Source of the DNA: Hallella colorans
GTDB taxonomy: Bacteria > Bacteroidota > Bacteroidia > Bacteroidales > Bacteroidaceae
NCBI RefSeq assembly: GCF_003096815.1
Contig: NZ_QENY01000019.1
Location: 1-62,738, forward strand
Direction: 5' to 3'
Length of the DNA: 62,738 nucleotides
Below, piece by piece: positions 18,178 through 27,064 of the stretch; position 1 is the first letter of the stretch; each line of letters begins with the position of its first letter. The position numbers and the translations under genes are program-made. Under the pieces are notes generated by a model. The model worked only from the letters and a program-made list of their open reading frames with translations, ran no database searches and had not been told where the DNA came from.

Positions 18178-18714
18178 TTATTCGTCCACGACATAGATGT
18201 CGCGCAGGTTGCGTCCTTGCTGGTCGTAGTCGAGACCGTAGCCCACAATGAAATCGTTGGGAATTTCCATGGCCACATATTCTATGTTGAGTGGCACCTC
18301 CAAATTTTTGGGTTTGAGCAGTAGCGTGCAGATATGCAACGACTCTGGCCCACGTGTGCCCAGCGATTCGAGCATGCGTTTCATGGTGCGTCCAGTGTCC
18401 ACGATGTCCTCGACGATAACCACCGTGCGCCCTTGCAGGTCCTCGTTCACGCCAAAAATTTCTTTTACCTCGCCCGTTGAGGCCGTGCCCTGATAAGAGG
18501 CAAGCTTCACAAACGATATCTCGCAGGGGATATTGATGAAGCGCATGAGATCGGCGGCGAAGACAAACGAGCCGTTGAGCACGGCCAAGAACAGCGGGTT
18601 CTTGTCGGCCAAATCATGGTTTATCTTTTCGGCCACGTCTTTTACGCGTCTCAAAATATCATCTTCGGGGATAAAAGTGCGAAAAGATTTATCCCTGATT
18701 TGTACTATACTCAT
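18178..18714 (-). CDS. hpt: Hypoxanthine phosphoribosyltransferase
   Basis: This purine-salvage enzyme makes IMP (and possibly GMP) from the base and PRPP. The PRPP loop is VVIVEDIVDTGRTM (~96-109), with FLAVLNGSFVFAADL near residue 40 and VGYGLDYDQQGRNL at the C-terminal end. I start at the ATG at 18714 (MSIVQIRDKSF, 178 residues) since the upstream ATG at 18738 would overlap the -7 box (18735-18743). It heads the hpt-adk-obg-pgeF group and is divergent from nnr, the two promoters lying about 100 bp apart. Confidence 0.95.
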   Translation of the reverse strand: MSIVQIRDKSFRTFIPEDDILRRVKDVAEKINHDLADKNPLFLAVLNGSFVFAADLMRFINIPCEISFVKLASYQGTASTGEVKEIFGVNEDLQGRTVVIVEDIVDTGRTMKRMLESLGTRGPESLHICTLLLKPKNLEVPLNIEYVAMEIPNDFIVGYGLDYDQQGRNLRDIYVVDE

Positions 18715-18734
18715 GGTGTCATGATTTGATTGGT

Positions 18735-18743
18735 GCAAAATTA
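18735..18743 (-). promoter_or_regulatory. -7 promoter box for hpt-adk-obg-pgeF
   Basis: The minus strand reads TAATTTTGC. Its position rules out the ATG at 18738 and supports 18714, with a leader of only about 15 nt. Confidence 0.6.
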
Positions 18744-18838
18744 CTAAAAAGAAGCGACAAAGGGTGGGCTGGAGCGAGGATTTTTATTTTATTTCTAAAA
18801 ATACGGTGCCATTGGCTATCCAATCGCAATCTTTTTTT

Positions 18839-18847
18839 TATCTTTGC
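18839..18847 (+). promoter_or_regulatory. -7 promoter box for nnr, almost touching the start codon
   Basis: TATCTTTGC ends 6 nt before the ATG at 18854, so transcription should begin a few bases from the start codon and the mRNA would be nearly leaderless. Confidence 0.6.
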
Positions 18848-18853
18848 ACTGTT

Positions 18854-20371
18854 ATGAAGATATTTTCCGCCGCTCAGATACGTGAGCTTGACAAATATAC
18901 CATAGAGCACGAGCCCATCAAGTCTATAGACCTTATGGAGCGGGCCGCCAAGGCCATCACGCGCGCCATCATGGACGAGTGGACCGACCACTCGCCGGTG
19001 GTGGTCTTCGCTGGTCCGGGCAACAATGGGGGTGACGGTTTGGCCGTGGCTCGCCTGTTGGCCGAGAATGGCTACACCGTGAGTGCCTACCTGTTCAACG
19101 TTCACAACAAGCTCTCCGAAGATTGTGCCGCCAACCGCCAACGGCTGATAGACTGCAAGCGGCTGTCGGCTTTTAATGAGATCTCGCTCAATTTCGACCC
19201 ACCCGAGCTGTCGGCCGAGACGCTTGTGATAGACGCTCTCTTCGGCTCCGGCATCAACAAGCCGCTCATGGGAGGCTTTGCCTCTTTAGTGAAATATATC
19301 AACCAGAGCGCCTGCAAGGTGGTGAGCGTGGACATGCCGTCAGGGTTGATGTGCGAGGACAATAGCTACAACATCCGCGCCAACATTGTCAGGGCTGATC
19401 TCACGCTCTCGTTGCAACAGATGAAGCTGTCTATGTTTTTTGCCGACTGCCAGCAATACATTGGCCGGCTGCGCGTGCTCGACATCAGGCTTAGTCCCGA
19501 CTATATTCGCGATACCGAGGTGTCGCACCGTGTGCTTGAGGAGAGCGAGATACGCTCCATGCTCCTGCCCCGCTCCGACTTCGCCCACAAGGGCGACATG
19601 GGGCACGCGCTCATCATAGCCGGGAGCCATGGCATGGCCGGCGCCGCTATCCTCGCCACTCGCGCCTGCATGCGATCGGGCGTGGGAAAGGTCACGGCGC
19701 ACACGCCCAAGCGCAACTGCGCCATCATGCAGGTGGCCGTGCCCGAGGCCGTGGTGCAGCTTGATCGCGACGAGACCTATTTCTCCGAGGGTGTCAACAC
19801 CGACGATTTCGACGCGATGGCCATAGGGCCGGGCATAGGCACCAACGAGAACACGGGCATCGCCCTCATCGGTCAGGTAAACCGTGCGCAGTGCCCCGTG
19901 GTGCTCGACGCGGACGCTTTGAACATCTTGGCCAACCATCAGGCGTGGCTGCAACAGTTGCCCAAGGGTATTATCATGACCCCACACCCCAAAGAGTTGG
20001 ACCGATTGACAGGCACCGTGAGCAACAGCGACGGTGAGCGGCTCGTGCAAGCGCAGCGATTGGCCGAACGATTGGAGGCCTGTATCTTGCTGAAAGGCCA
20101 TTACTCGGCTCTGTGCTTGCCCAACGGCCACGTACTGTTCAATGGCACTGGTAACAGCGGCATGGCCACCGCTGGTAGTGGCGACGTGCTCACGGGCATT
20201 ATCACCGCCCTGCTCGCGCGAGGTTATAACCGTGTCAACGCCTGCGCCGTGGGCATGTATCTGCATGGCCTTGCTGGCGACTTGGCGGCCAAAGACGTGG
20301 GCAAGGAGAGCCTCGTGGCCACCGATATCATAACATACCTGCCCAAGGCTTTCATGCAATTGGAAGAGTGA
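18854..20371 (+). CDS. nnr: Bifunctional NAD(P)H-hydrate repair enzyme Nnr
   Basis: This cytoplasmic repair enzyme corrects damaged NAD(P)HX. The N-terminal epimerase domain (~1-215) has FAGPGNNGGDGLAVARLL, DALFGSGINKPL and SVDMPSG. The C-terminal ADP-dependent dehydratase domain (~230-505) has KGDMGHALIIAGSHGMAGA, AIGPGIGTNE, LDADALNIL, MTPHPKELDRL and NSGMATAGSGDVLTG with the catalytic Asp. I start at 18854 (MKIFSAAQIRELD, 505 residues), the family's usual N terminus; an upstream in-frame ATG at 18764 would precede the promoter box. The next gene begins 56 nt after the stop. Confidence 0.95.
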   Translation: MKIFSAAQIRELDKYTIEHEPIKSIDLMERAAKAITRAIMDEWTDHSPVVVFAGPGNNGGDGLAVARLLAENGYTVSAYLFNVHNKLSEDCAANRQRLIDCKRLSAFNEISLNFDPPELSAETLVIDALFGSGINKPLMGGFASLVKYINQSACKVVSVDMPSGLMCEDNSYNIRANIVRADLTLSLQQMKLSMFFADCQQYIGRLRVLDIRLSPDYIRDTEVSHRVLEESEIRSMLLPRSDFAHKGDMGHALIIAGSHGMAGAAILATRACMRSGVGKVTAHTPKRNCAIMQVAVPEAVVQLDRDETYFSEGVNTDDFDAMAIGPGIGTNENTGIALIGQVNRAQCPVVLDADALNILANHQAWLQQLPKGIIMTPHPKELDRLTGTVSNSDGERLVQAQRLAERLEACILLKGHYSALCLPNGHVLFNGTGNSGMATAGSGDVLTGIITALLARGYNRVNACAVGMYLHGLAGDLAAKDVGKESLVATDIITYLPKAFMQLEE

Positions 20372-20427
20372 CACGTCATGGGCAATCTGCCTGCGACTGC
20401 CAGCTATCCCCCAAAAGAAAAAAGATT

Positions 20428-21498
20428 ATGAGACATTTTCATTTCCCCAAACCGCTCGTTGCATGCTGCGCCATCGCTTGCGCGGCCGTGTTGCAATGCC
20501 TGCCCTGCTCCGCACAGACCGTGGAGGGCACCACTTATTATCTGCCCCAAGCCTTGGCTCGCTTCACGGTAAAAGTGGAAAAGACCGTATATCAGCCCGG
20601 CAAGCTCGCCGTGTACGCCCGCCAGTATTTCAAGGTAGACGCACCGCAGCAGTCAGCCACCACCTACAGGCTCATCGGGCTTGACATGACGCAGGTGGCT
20701 GTGCCCGACACCGCCAAGCGTTTCACGCTCACGATAGATCGCAAGCACAGCGTTCGCAAAGTGAGCCGAGACCGCGTAGGCGTGCTGTTGGCCATCAATG
20801 CCGACGTTCGCCCCGACGACGTCTCGCCCCAAACGTTTACCCCGGCACCTCGCCCGGCGCCCCTGAACCCCACCGACTACATGTCGGAGGATATTCTCAA
20901 CGCGGGTAGTATGGCCAAGATGGCGGAGCTGACGGCGCGCGAGATATACGACATCCGAGACAGCAGGAACGCCCTGAACCGTGGCGAGGCAGACTTCATG
21001 CCCAAGGATGGCGCGCAGCTCAAGACCATGCTCGCCAATCTCGACACGCAGGAGCGTGCTTTGACACAGCTTTTCGAGGGCACTACCACGCGCGACACCG
21101 CATGGGTGAGCGTGGACTATCTGCCTCGCACGGAGGGGCGCGAGGTGCTCTTCCGTCTGTCGCGCTGGCTCGGTTTGGTGGATAATGACGACTTGGCGGG
21201 CGAGCCTTACTACGTGGACGTGCGAGACAACCATACCGCGAGCGTGGCCACACCTGCCGATGACGAAAAGAAAAAAGACAAAAACGACATAGGGTTGCGT
21301 GTGTCAGTGCCTTCTAAAATAACCCTTACGGTGGGCACCGCGGGCGAGACCGTGGACCGTTTCGAGTTGATGGCCCCACAGTTTGGTGTGGTGGAGAAGC
21401 TCAGTGGCGCGCTTTTCGGCAAGAAACAATCATCGCGTCTACTGCTCGACCCGCTTACGGGAGCTATCCGCTCCATAGATGCCATAGAGGTTAAATGA
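20428..21498 (+). CDS. Exported DUF4831-like protein
   Basis: This is a 356-residue protein with a signal peptide (MRHFHFPKPLVACC..., cleavage likely after LPCSAQ at ~30), so it is periplasmic or envelope-bound. I think it belongs to the Bacteroidetes family DUF4831 because of its length and overall pattern (YYLPQALARFTVKVEKTVYQPG and DRFELMAPQFGVVEKLSGALFGK appear in overlapping parts of such proteins as I recall them), but no function is known. The start at 20428 is chosen because it puts the hydrophobic stretch at the N terminus. It lies 56 nt downstream of nnr and may be read from the same promoter. Confidence 0.75.
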   Translation: MRHFHFPKPLVACCAIACAAVLQCLPCSAQTVEGTTYYLPQALARFTVKVEKTVYQPGKLAVYARQYFKVDAPQQSATTYRLIGLDMTQVAVPDTAKRFTLTIDRKHSVRKVSRDRVGVLLAINADVRPDDVSPQTFTPAPRPAPLNPTDYMSEDILNAGSMAKMAELTAREIYDIRDSRNALNRGEADFMPKDGAQLKTMLANLDTQERALTQLFEGTTTRDTAWVSVDYLPRTEGREVLFRLSRWLGLVDNDDLAGEPYYVDVRDNHTASVATPADDEKKKDKNDIGLRVSVPSKITLTVGTAGETVDRFELMAPQFGVVEKLSGALFGKKQSSRLLLDPLTGAIRSIDAIEVK

Positions 21499-22048
21499 CA
21501 TCCAGACAGCGCGCGCGAGCTCCAAGGTGAGCCTGTGGCGCACATGGGTGCATGGGCTGCGTTGGCAGGTGAGCATGTTTGGGCGTGCCTTTGCCCGAGC
21601 CATCCTATGTTTGAAAAAAAATGACAAAACCTTGCTCATCTTTCGCTTATTTGCAAATGTAAGACACCTCGCTCGCAAATACGCGAAAAATGGGATGTTT
21701 TCGCAAGTGATTGACAGATAGATTTTTATGAATTTCTCAGCATGTTTTTGATGCCAATGAATTTTGAGTGGCGCCCCATTGGTATCTATTGGCCGAGCGA
21801 TTAAGCACCAATCGCGTGCCCTTTAGGTGTTAATGGCTTGCCCTTTAAGCCGTATACGCGTTGCCAATAGGCCTTAATCGTCTCTCGCGCCGAGCAAACA
21901 CCGCGCCTCAAAACATAGAGAGTGGGTTAGAATTGACCTTTTTTTGTTGTGGAACGACATGTTGGGGAGCCTCGTTTTTCACGACTTTTTTTAAACATCG
22001 TATCATATTTTTATACCTGTTTATGGCGTTAAAGCCATAGAAAATTGC
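21499..22048. other. Intergenic stretch without a supported gene
   Basis: About 550 bp hold no gene I can support. The second copy of the dispersed repeat (about 21640-21885) lies inside, and the promoter of the LysE-type gene is at the right edge. Confidence 0.5.
21640..21885. repeat. Dispersed intergenic repeat, copy 2
   Basis: This stretch resembles 485-720: TTCGCTTATTT, AATACGCGAAAAATG and GTGATTGACAG align with copy 1 in order, and GCACCAATCGCG and GCCAATAGGCCTTAATCG recur. Internally, GATTAAGCACCAATCGCG and the later CCTTAATCG also give short inverted similarity. Confidence 0.5.
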
Positions 22049-22057
22049 TAACTTTGC
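22049..22057 (+). promoter_or_regulatory. -7 promoter box close to the LysE-type gene start
   Basis: TAACTTTGC ends 10 nt before the ATG at 22068, implying a leader of about 5 nt. Confidence 0.6.
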
Positions 22058-22067
22058 AAAAATTATC

Positions 22068-22736
22068 ATGCCGTTTCCTATACACATAGATATTTTGGCG
22101 CTAATCCTGAAGGGACTTCTCATTGGGATCATAGCCTCCGCACCAATGGGGCCGGTGGGTATATTGTGCATACAGCGCACGTTGAAAAAAGGCCGTTGGT
22201 ACGGCTTTGTCACTGGCGTGGGCGCCTCTATCAGTGATATCATTTACGCCTTGATAACTGGTTTTGGCATGAGTTTCGTCATGGATCTCATCACCAATCC
22301 CACCAACAAGTTTTGGTTGCAAATCATTGGCAGCGTGGTGCTCCTGATGTTTGGCGTGTATTGCTGGCGCAGCAATCCCACCGCCAACATACGGCAGAGC
22401 AACAAGAACGGCACAGGGACGCTCGTGCACAACACCGTTACGGCGTTTCTGGTAACGTTCTCCAATCCGCTCATTATCTTCCTGTTTATGGCGTCGTTTG
22501 CCCAGTTTGCCTTTGTGGTACCCCATAGGCCGTTGGAGATGACGTTCGGATATCTCAGTATCGTGGGCGGCGCGTTGTTATGGTGGTACGGCCTGACGTG
22601 GCTCATAGACAAACTGCGCGAGAAGTTTGATATCGCCATCATTGTCATCATCAACAAACTCATAGGGTCGGCCGTCATTGTCTTCTCGTTGGTCGTATTG
22701 ATCGGGACGGTTTTCAATCTCTACACGTTTCAGTGA
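22068..22736 (+). CDS. LysE/RhtB-type amino-acid exporter
   Basis: This inner-membrane exporter belongs to the LysE family (efflux of lysine, threonine or homoserine lactone in relatives). The 222 residues contain about six hydrophobic helices. The first one carries GIIASAPMGPVGILCIQRTL, the family's signature around the conserved G-x-x-x-GPGP-type stretch, followed by GFVTGVGASISD; FLVTFSNPLIIFLFM (~125-139) is also typical. The gene stands alone with its own nearly leaderless promoter. The transported amino acid cannot be told. Confidence 0.88.
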   Translation: MPFPIHIDILALILKGLLIGIIASAPMGPVGILCIQRTLKKGRWYGFVTGVGASISDIIYALITGFGMSFVMDLITNPTNKFWLQIIGSVVLLMFGVYCWRSNPTANIRQSNKNGTGTLVHNTVTAFLVTFSNPLIIFLFMASFAQFAFVVPHRPLEMTFGYLSIVGGALLWWYGLTWLIDKLREKFDIAIIVIINKLIGSAVIVFSLVVLIGTVFNLYTFQ

Positions 22737-22948
22737 CCGACAAATGGGTAAAGGAGGCGTGGCAGGCTTGATTTGTCTCGCATGACGATCGGCCGGTTTC
22801 TCTTTAACCCTTCGAAACCACATACAACGCCGCGCCTACTAAAAAAAATAATTGAAAATTATAAATCGCGATTTGCCAAACATTCATACCATAGATTGCC
22901 CCGATTAAACTCATGACAAAAAATGCTCCATGCCACCTATCTTGAATG

Positions 22949-22981
22949 TTGACGGTTTGATGAGCATGCGAATAATTTTGC
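22949..22981 (+). promoter_or_regulatory. Promoter of the DUF4924-like gene
   Basis: A -33 TTG (22949-22951) and -7 TAATTTTGC (22973-22981) lie 21 nt apart, 77 nt before the ATG at 23058. Confidence 0.6.
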
Positions 22982-23025
22982 GTCGCTCAACACGCAGTAG
23001 CCCCATTATCCGTATGGCCAATCGC

Positions 23026-23050
23026 AAATTTTGAATTTTGAATTTTGAAT
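23026..23050. repeat. Short tandem repeat TTTTGAAT
   Basis: The unit TTTTGAAT occurs three times in a row in the leader of the next gene. A similar TTTTGAATTTTGATTTTTGG run is found at about 15325-15345. Confidence 0.7.
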
Positions 23051-23057
23051 ATAAAAA

Positions 23058-23612
23058 ATGTTTCTTTCCCAACAACTACGTAAAACATCCATCGCCGAGT
23101 ATCTCTTGTATATGTGGCAAATGGAAGACTTGATACGCGCTTACGGCTGCTCGCTCTCCCGAATACGCAGAGAGTATATCGCGCAGTTCGACTATACCGA
23201 CGAGCAGAAAGACGAGGAGGCCGACTGGTTCGGCAATCTCATACGCATGATGAACGAGGAGGGCTGCCGCGAGCGGGGCCATCTGCAAATAAACAAAATA
23301 TTGGTGCAAGACCTGACCGACTTTCACAACCGGTTGTTAGCCTCGTCCAAATTCCCTTTTTACAATGCCGAATATTACAAGGTGCTGCCCTTTATCGTGG
23401 AGTTGCGGCAAAAAGGCGGCAAGGAGGCTGGCGAGGTGGAGACCTGCCTGAACGCCCTCTACGGCATCATGATGCTGCGATTGCAAAACAAGGAAATATC
23501 GCCAGACACAGACCACGCCGTGAAAGAGATAACCACCTTTGTGGGTATGCTTAGCGACTATTACGTGAAAGACCGCGACGAGGGCCTCGACTTTGGCGAC
23601 GACAGCGTCTGA
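23058..23612 (+). CDS. DUF4924-like conserved protein
   Basis: I place this 184-residue soluble protein in the Bacteroidetes family DUF4924 on the start LRKTSIAEYLLYMWQMEDLIRA, which is the family's hallmark as I recall it. Function is unknown. It has no signal peptide or membrane segment and appears mostly helical; the C terminus is acidic (DRDEGLDFGDDSV). It lies 87 nt upstream of prfC on the same strand, with no promoter box in between, so both are probably co-transcribed. Confidence 0.78.
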   Translation: MFLSQQLRKTSIAEYLLYMWQMEDLIRAYGCSLSRIRREYIAQFDYTDEQKDEEADWFGNLIRMMNEEGCRERGHLQINKILVQDLTDFHNRLLASSKFPFYNAEYYKVLPFIVELRQKGGKEAGEVETCLNALYGIMMLRLQNKEISPDTDHAVKEITTFVGMLSDYYVKDRDEGLDFGDDSV

Positions 23613-23699
23613 CACTCGCGCGCGTAGGCGCCTGTGGGCATGGGCCCGAGGTCGCCGCGTGGAAGTCAGCAACCACCATTATCGACATAATAACACACA

Positions 23700-25286
23700 A
23701 TGAACGAAATACAACGCAGGCGAACATTCGCCATCATCTCACACCCCGACGCCGGCAAGACCACCCTCACCGAGAAATTTCTGCTCTTTGGTGGGCAGAT
23801 ACAAGTGGCCGGAGCCGTGAAAAGCAACAAGATACGCAAAACCGCCACATCAGACTGGATGGACATAGAGAAGCAACGCGGCATCTCGGTGTCTACCTCG
23901 GTCATGGAGTTCGACTACCTGCCAGATGGGCGCGATGGCAAGCCATACAAGGTGAACATACTCGACACCCCCGGACACCAAGACTTCGCGGAGGACACTT
24001 ACCGCACACTCACCGCCGTCGACTCGGCCATCATCGTGGTCGACTCGGCCAAAGGTGTGGAGGCGCAGACGCGAAAGCTCATGGAGGTGTGTCGCATGCG
24101 CCGCACGCCCGTTATCGTTTTTGTCAACAAGATGGACCGCGAGGGGCGCGACCCATTTGACGTGCTGGACGAGTTGGAGCATGAATTGCAGATACACGTG
24201 CGACCCCTGTCATGGCCTATCGGGCAAGGACTCAAGTTCAAGGGCGTGTACAACATCTACGAGCGACAGCTCAACCTCTTTACCCCCAACAAGCAACGTG
24301 TCACCGAGAAAGTGGCCGTCGACATTGGCTCCGCGGCCTTGGACGAGCGTGTGGGCGAGCAGGAGGCCGCCCGCTTACGCGATGACCTTGAGCTGGTGAG
24401 CGGTGTGTACCCTGAGCTGGACGTGAACGACTATCTCGCAGGCACCACCGCGCCGGTGTTCTTTGGTTCGGCGCTCAACAATTTTGGCGTGCAGGAGCTG
24501 CTTGACTGCTTCGTGGAGATTGCGCCAAGCCCACGGCCCACCAAGGCAGAGGAGCGCATGGTGAGACCGGAGGAGCCCAAATTTACGGGTTTTGTGTTTA
24601 AGATCACCGCCAACATAGACCCTAACCACCGTAGTTGCATAGCCTTTTGCAAGGTGTGCTCGGGCAAGTTTGAGCGCAACCAGCCCTACCGCCACATACG
24701 TTTGGACAAGACGGTGCGCTTCTCGTCGCCCACACAGTTTATGGCGCAGCGCAAAAGCACCGTCGACGAGGCTTATCCCGGGGACATCATCGGCCTGCCA
24801 GACAACGGCATCTTCAAGATAGGCGATACCCTCACCGAGGGAGAGGACCTGCATTTCCGTGGGCTTCCGTCGTTCTCGCCGGAGCTATTCAAATATATTG
24901 AGAATGACGACCCGATGAAATCGAAACAGTTTTTCAAGGGCTTGGAACAGCTCATGAACGAGGGTGTGGCCCAACTGTTCGTTAACGAGTTTAACGGTCG
25001 CCGCATCGTGGGCACCGTGGGCCAATTGCAGTTCGAGGTGATACAGTACCGGCTGGAGCACGAGTACAACGCCAAGTGCCGCTGGGAGCCGGTGCATCTG
25101 TACAAGGCGTGCTGGATAGAGGCCGACGACCAAGCGGAGATGGAGAATTTCAAGAAGCGCAAATACCAATACATGGCCAAGGACATGGAAGGACGCGACG
25201 TTTTCTTGGCCGACTCCTCGTACATGCTGAGCATGGCGCGGCAAGACTTCAAGGGCCTTCGCTTCCATTTCAGCAGTGAGTTTTAG
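23700..25286 (+). CDS. prfC: Peptide chain release factor 3
   Basis: RF3 is the GTPase that releases RF1/RF2 from the ribosome after termination. The 528 residues match the family length. The G domain has [13 protein letters not shown] (G1), the [10 protein letters not shown] switch region (G2), [16 protein letters not shown] (G3) and [12 protein letters not shown] (G4). C-terminal domains continue with [33 protein letters not shown] and [26 protein letters not shown] and the NKMDR spacing separate RF3 from EF-G. Confidence 0.97.
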   Translation: MNEIQRRRTFAIISHPDAGKTTLTEKFLLFGGQIQVAGAVKSNKIRKTATSDWMDIEKQRGISVSTSVMEFDYLPDGRDGKPYKVNILDTPGHQDFAEDTYRTLTAVDSAIIVVDSAKGVEAQTRKLMEVCRMRRTPVIVFVNKMDREGRDPFDVLDELEHELQIHVRPLSWPIGQGLKFKGVYNIYERQLNLFTPNKQRVTEKVAVDIGSAALDERVGEQEAARLRDDLELVSGVYPELDVNDYLAGTTAPVFFGSALNNFGVQELLDCFVEIAPSPRPTKAEERMVRPEEPKFTGFVFKITANIDPNHRSCIAFCKVCSGKFERNQPYRHIRLDKTVRFSSPTQFMAQRKSTVDEAYPGDIIGLPDNGIFKIGDTLTEGEDLHFRGLPSFSPELFKYIENDDPMKSKQFFKGLEQLMNEGVAQLFVNEFNGRRIVGTVGQLQFEVIQYRLEHEYNAKCRWEPVHLYKACWIEADDQAEMENFKKRKYQYMAKDMEGRDVFLADSSYMLSMARQDFKGLRFHFSSEF

Positions 25287-25363
25287 CCTGGCTTGACGCC
25301 CCACCGATGAAAAAAACAAGTGTAAAAATGTTGTTCGGAGGTGGGGAAATGAGACCAAAAACG

Positions 25364-25372
25364 TAAATTTGT
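25364..25372 (+). promoter_or_regulatory. Candidate -7 box for the split 5'-nucleotidase genes
   Basis: TAAATTTGT fits TAnnTTTG and ends 23 nt before the ATG at 25396. Confidence 0.5.
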
Positions 25373-25395
25373 AACAAAATACTACGGACAAAAAT

Positions 25396-26166
25396 ATGAG
25401 AAAAAGAATAGTGTTTTCGGCACTTTGGGCGTTGGCGTTGGCGGTGTCGTCGTGCCACACCCCCTATGTGATGACCAGCGTTGAGCGCACGCGGGTGTTG
25501 GTGGACGGCAAGTATGACGCCAACCCTGACAAGCGCGCGCAAGCTTTCTTGCGCCCTTACAAGGCTAAGGTGGACAGCCTGATGAGCCCGGTGGTGGGCC
25601 GAGTGGCTCGCTACATGGCCGCCCAGCGTCCTGAGAGCGCGCTTTCCAACCTTTTGGCGGACATCCTGCTGTGGAGTGGGGGCGACTATAACGAGCACCC
25701 AGACTTCGCCATCTATAACATGGGCGGCATCAGGGCGGCTTTCGCGGAAGGAGAAGTTACCCTTGGCGACATACTCAACGTGGCGCCGTTTGAGAATAAG
25801 GTATGTTTTCTCACGCTCTCGGGGGCCAAGGTGACAGAGCTGTTCAAGCAGATGGCCAAGCGCGGTGGCGAGGGATTGAGTCGTGGCGCGGAGCTTGAGA
25901 TAACCACCGACGGACGGTTGACGAAAGCTTTGGTGCACGGGAAGCCGGTGGATGAGAGCCGCACTTACAGGGTGGCCACACTCGACTATCTGGCGCAGGG
26001 AAACGATGGGCTTGAGGCCTTCAAGGCCAAGACCGGCGTGAACTCGCCCCAAGGGGCGAAGAACAACGTGCGTGCGTTGATAGCTCGCTACTTTAAGGCA
26101 CAGACGGCTGCGGGCAAGACGGTGGACAGCCAAGTGGAAGGACGTATAAAAATAGTGAACCCATGA
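25396..26166 (+). CDS. 5'-nucleotidase C-terminal-domain lipoprotein
   Basis: This protein corresponds to the C-terminal (substrate-binding) half of UshA-type 5'-nucleotidases. The 256 residues start with a lipoprotein signal (LALAVSSC, Cys ~20). Family motifs are ESALSNLLADILLW, NMGGIRAAFAEGEVTLGDILNVAPFEN in overlapping parts, and DYLAQGNDGLEAF (the nucleotide-stacking GNDG-F region). The metallophosphatase half is the next gene, overlapping by 4 bp. So the enzyme appears split, with the domain order of UshA (catalytic domain first) reversed at the gene level. Confidence 0.9.
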   Translation: MRKRIVFSALWALALAVSSCHTPYVMTSVERTRVLVDGKYDANPDKRAQAFLRPYKAKVDSLMSPVVGRVARYMAAQRPESALSNLLADILLWSGGDYNEHPDFAIYNMGGIRAAFAEGEVTLGDILNVAPFENKVCFLTLSGAKVTELFKQMAKRGGEGLSRGAELEITTDGRLTKALVHGKPVDESRTYRVATLDYLAQGNDGLEAFKAKTGVNSPQGAKNNVRALIARYFKAQTAAGKTVDSQVEGRIKIVNP

Positions 26167-27005
26167 AGACAAAAACGATAGTTTTGGCGGTGGCCTTGAC
26201 CCTCGCGGCAATGTCGGCCACGGCCCAAAAGCACCTCACGGTGCTACATACCAACGACACGCACAGCTGTGTGTTGCCGTTGAGCGCGCAGCTGGCCGAC
26301 ACGATGTTGGCCGGCAGGGGCGGTTTCGCGCGCCGCGTGGCCATGCTCGAGAGGGAGCGTAAGGCGGACAAGGACTTGTTGCTCTTTGACAGTGGCGATT
26401 TCTCGCAGGGCTCTTCTTTCTACACATTGTTCAAGGGCGACGTGGAGGTCGGGTTGATGAACATGATGCGTTACGACGCCGGCACGCTCGGTAACCACGA
26501 GTTCGACTACGGGTTGAAAAACTTAGCGCGCGTGGTTAGCAAGCTCAACTACCCCGTGGTGTGCGCCAACTACAAATTTTCGCAGTATGGCTTGGACCGC
26601 TTGGTCAAGCCCTATGTCATTATCAAGCGCAAGGGGTTGCGTATAGGCGTGTTTGGATTGGGCACCAAGCTGGACGGCATGGTGGACCGCAAGAACTACG
26701 AGCGCACCGTGTATCTCGACCCGGTGACCACGGCGCAAAAGATGGTAGACACGCTGAGGAAGAAAAAATGCGACCTTATTATCTGCGTTACCCATTTGGG
26801 ATGGATAACAGACGGTGTCGGCGACCAAGAGGTGATAGCTCGCACGCGCGGCATTGACCTTGTGTTGGGTGGGCACAGCCACACTTACTTCAAGGCGTTG
26901 CGCTATGTCAAAAACCTTGATGGCAAACCCATACCGGTGGACCAGAATGGCAAGCACGGCATCTACATTGGCAAGATGCGGGTGCGAATGGACCGCAAAC
27001 AATAA
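26163..27005 (+). CDS. 5'-nucleotidase metallophosphatase domain, exported
   Basis: This is the two-metal catalytic half of a UshA-type 5'-nucleotidase. The 280 residues begin with a signal peptide ending SATAQ (~22). All five metallophosphoesterase motifs are visible: LHTNDTHS, DSGDFSQGS, GNHEFDYG, VTHLGW and LGGHSHTY. The start codon overlaps the previous stop (ATGA), so the halves are translationally coupled and probably work together in the periplasm on nucleotides. No C-terminal domain is present. Confidence 0.93.
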   Translation: MKTKTIVLAVALTLAAMSATAQKHLTVLHTNDTHSCVLPLSAQLADTMLAGRGGFARRVAMLERERKADKDLLLFDSGDFSQGSSFYTLFKGDVEVGLMNMMRYDAGTLGNHEFDYGLKNLARVVSKLNYPVVCANYKFSQYGLDRLVKPYVIIKRKGLRIGVFGLGTKLDGMVDRKNYERTVYLDPVTTAQKMVDTLRKKKCDLIICVTHLGWITDGVGDQEVIARTRGIDLVLGGHSHTYFKALRYVKNLDGKPIPVDQNGKHGIYIGKMRVRMDRKQ

Positions 27006-27064
27006 CGTCCGCTCACGCCCTGATGTGGGCGAGGCATGTTGGCGCGACCTAAAAAAATAGATAA

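Noticed and set aside
19340..20374. 344-codon minus-strand frame inside nnr
   Set aside because: It is antisense to a well-supported enzyme and has His/Val-rich sequence typical of reverse-strand artefacts.
25270..26211. 313-codon minus-strand frame over the 5'-nucleotidase C-terminal gene
   Set aside because: The opposite strand encodes clear 5'-nucleotidase motifs; the frame has no family resemblance.
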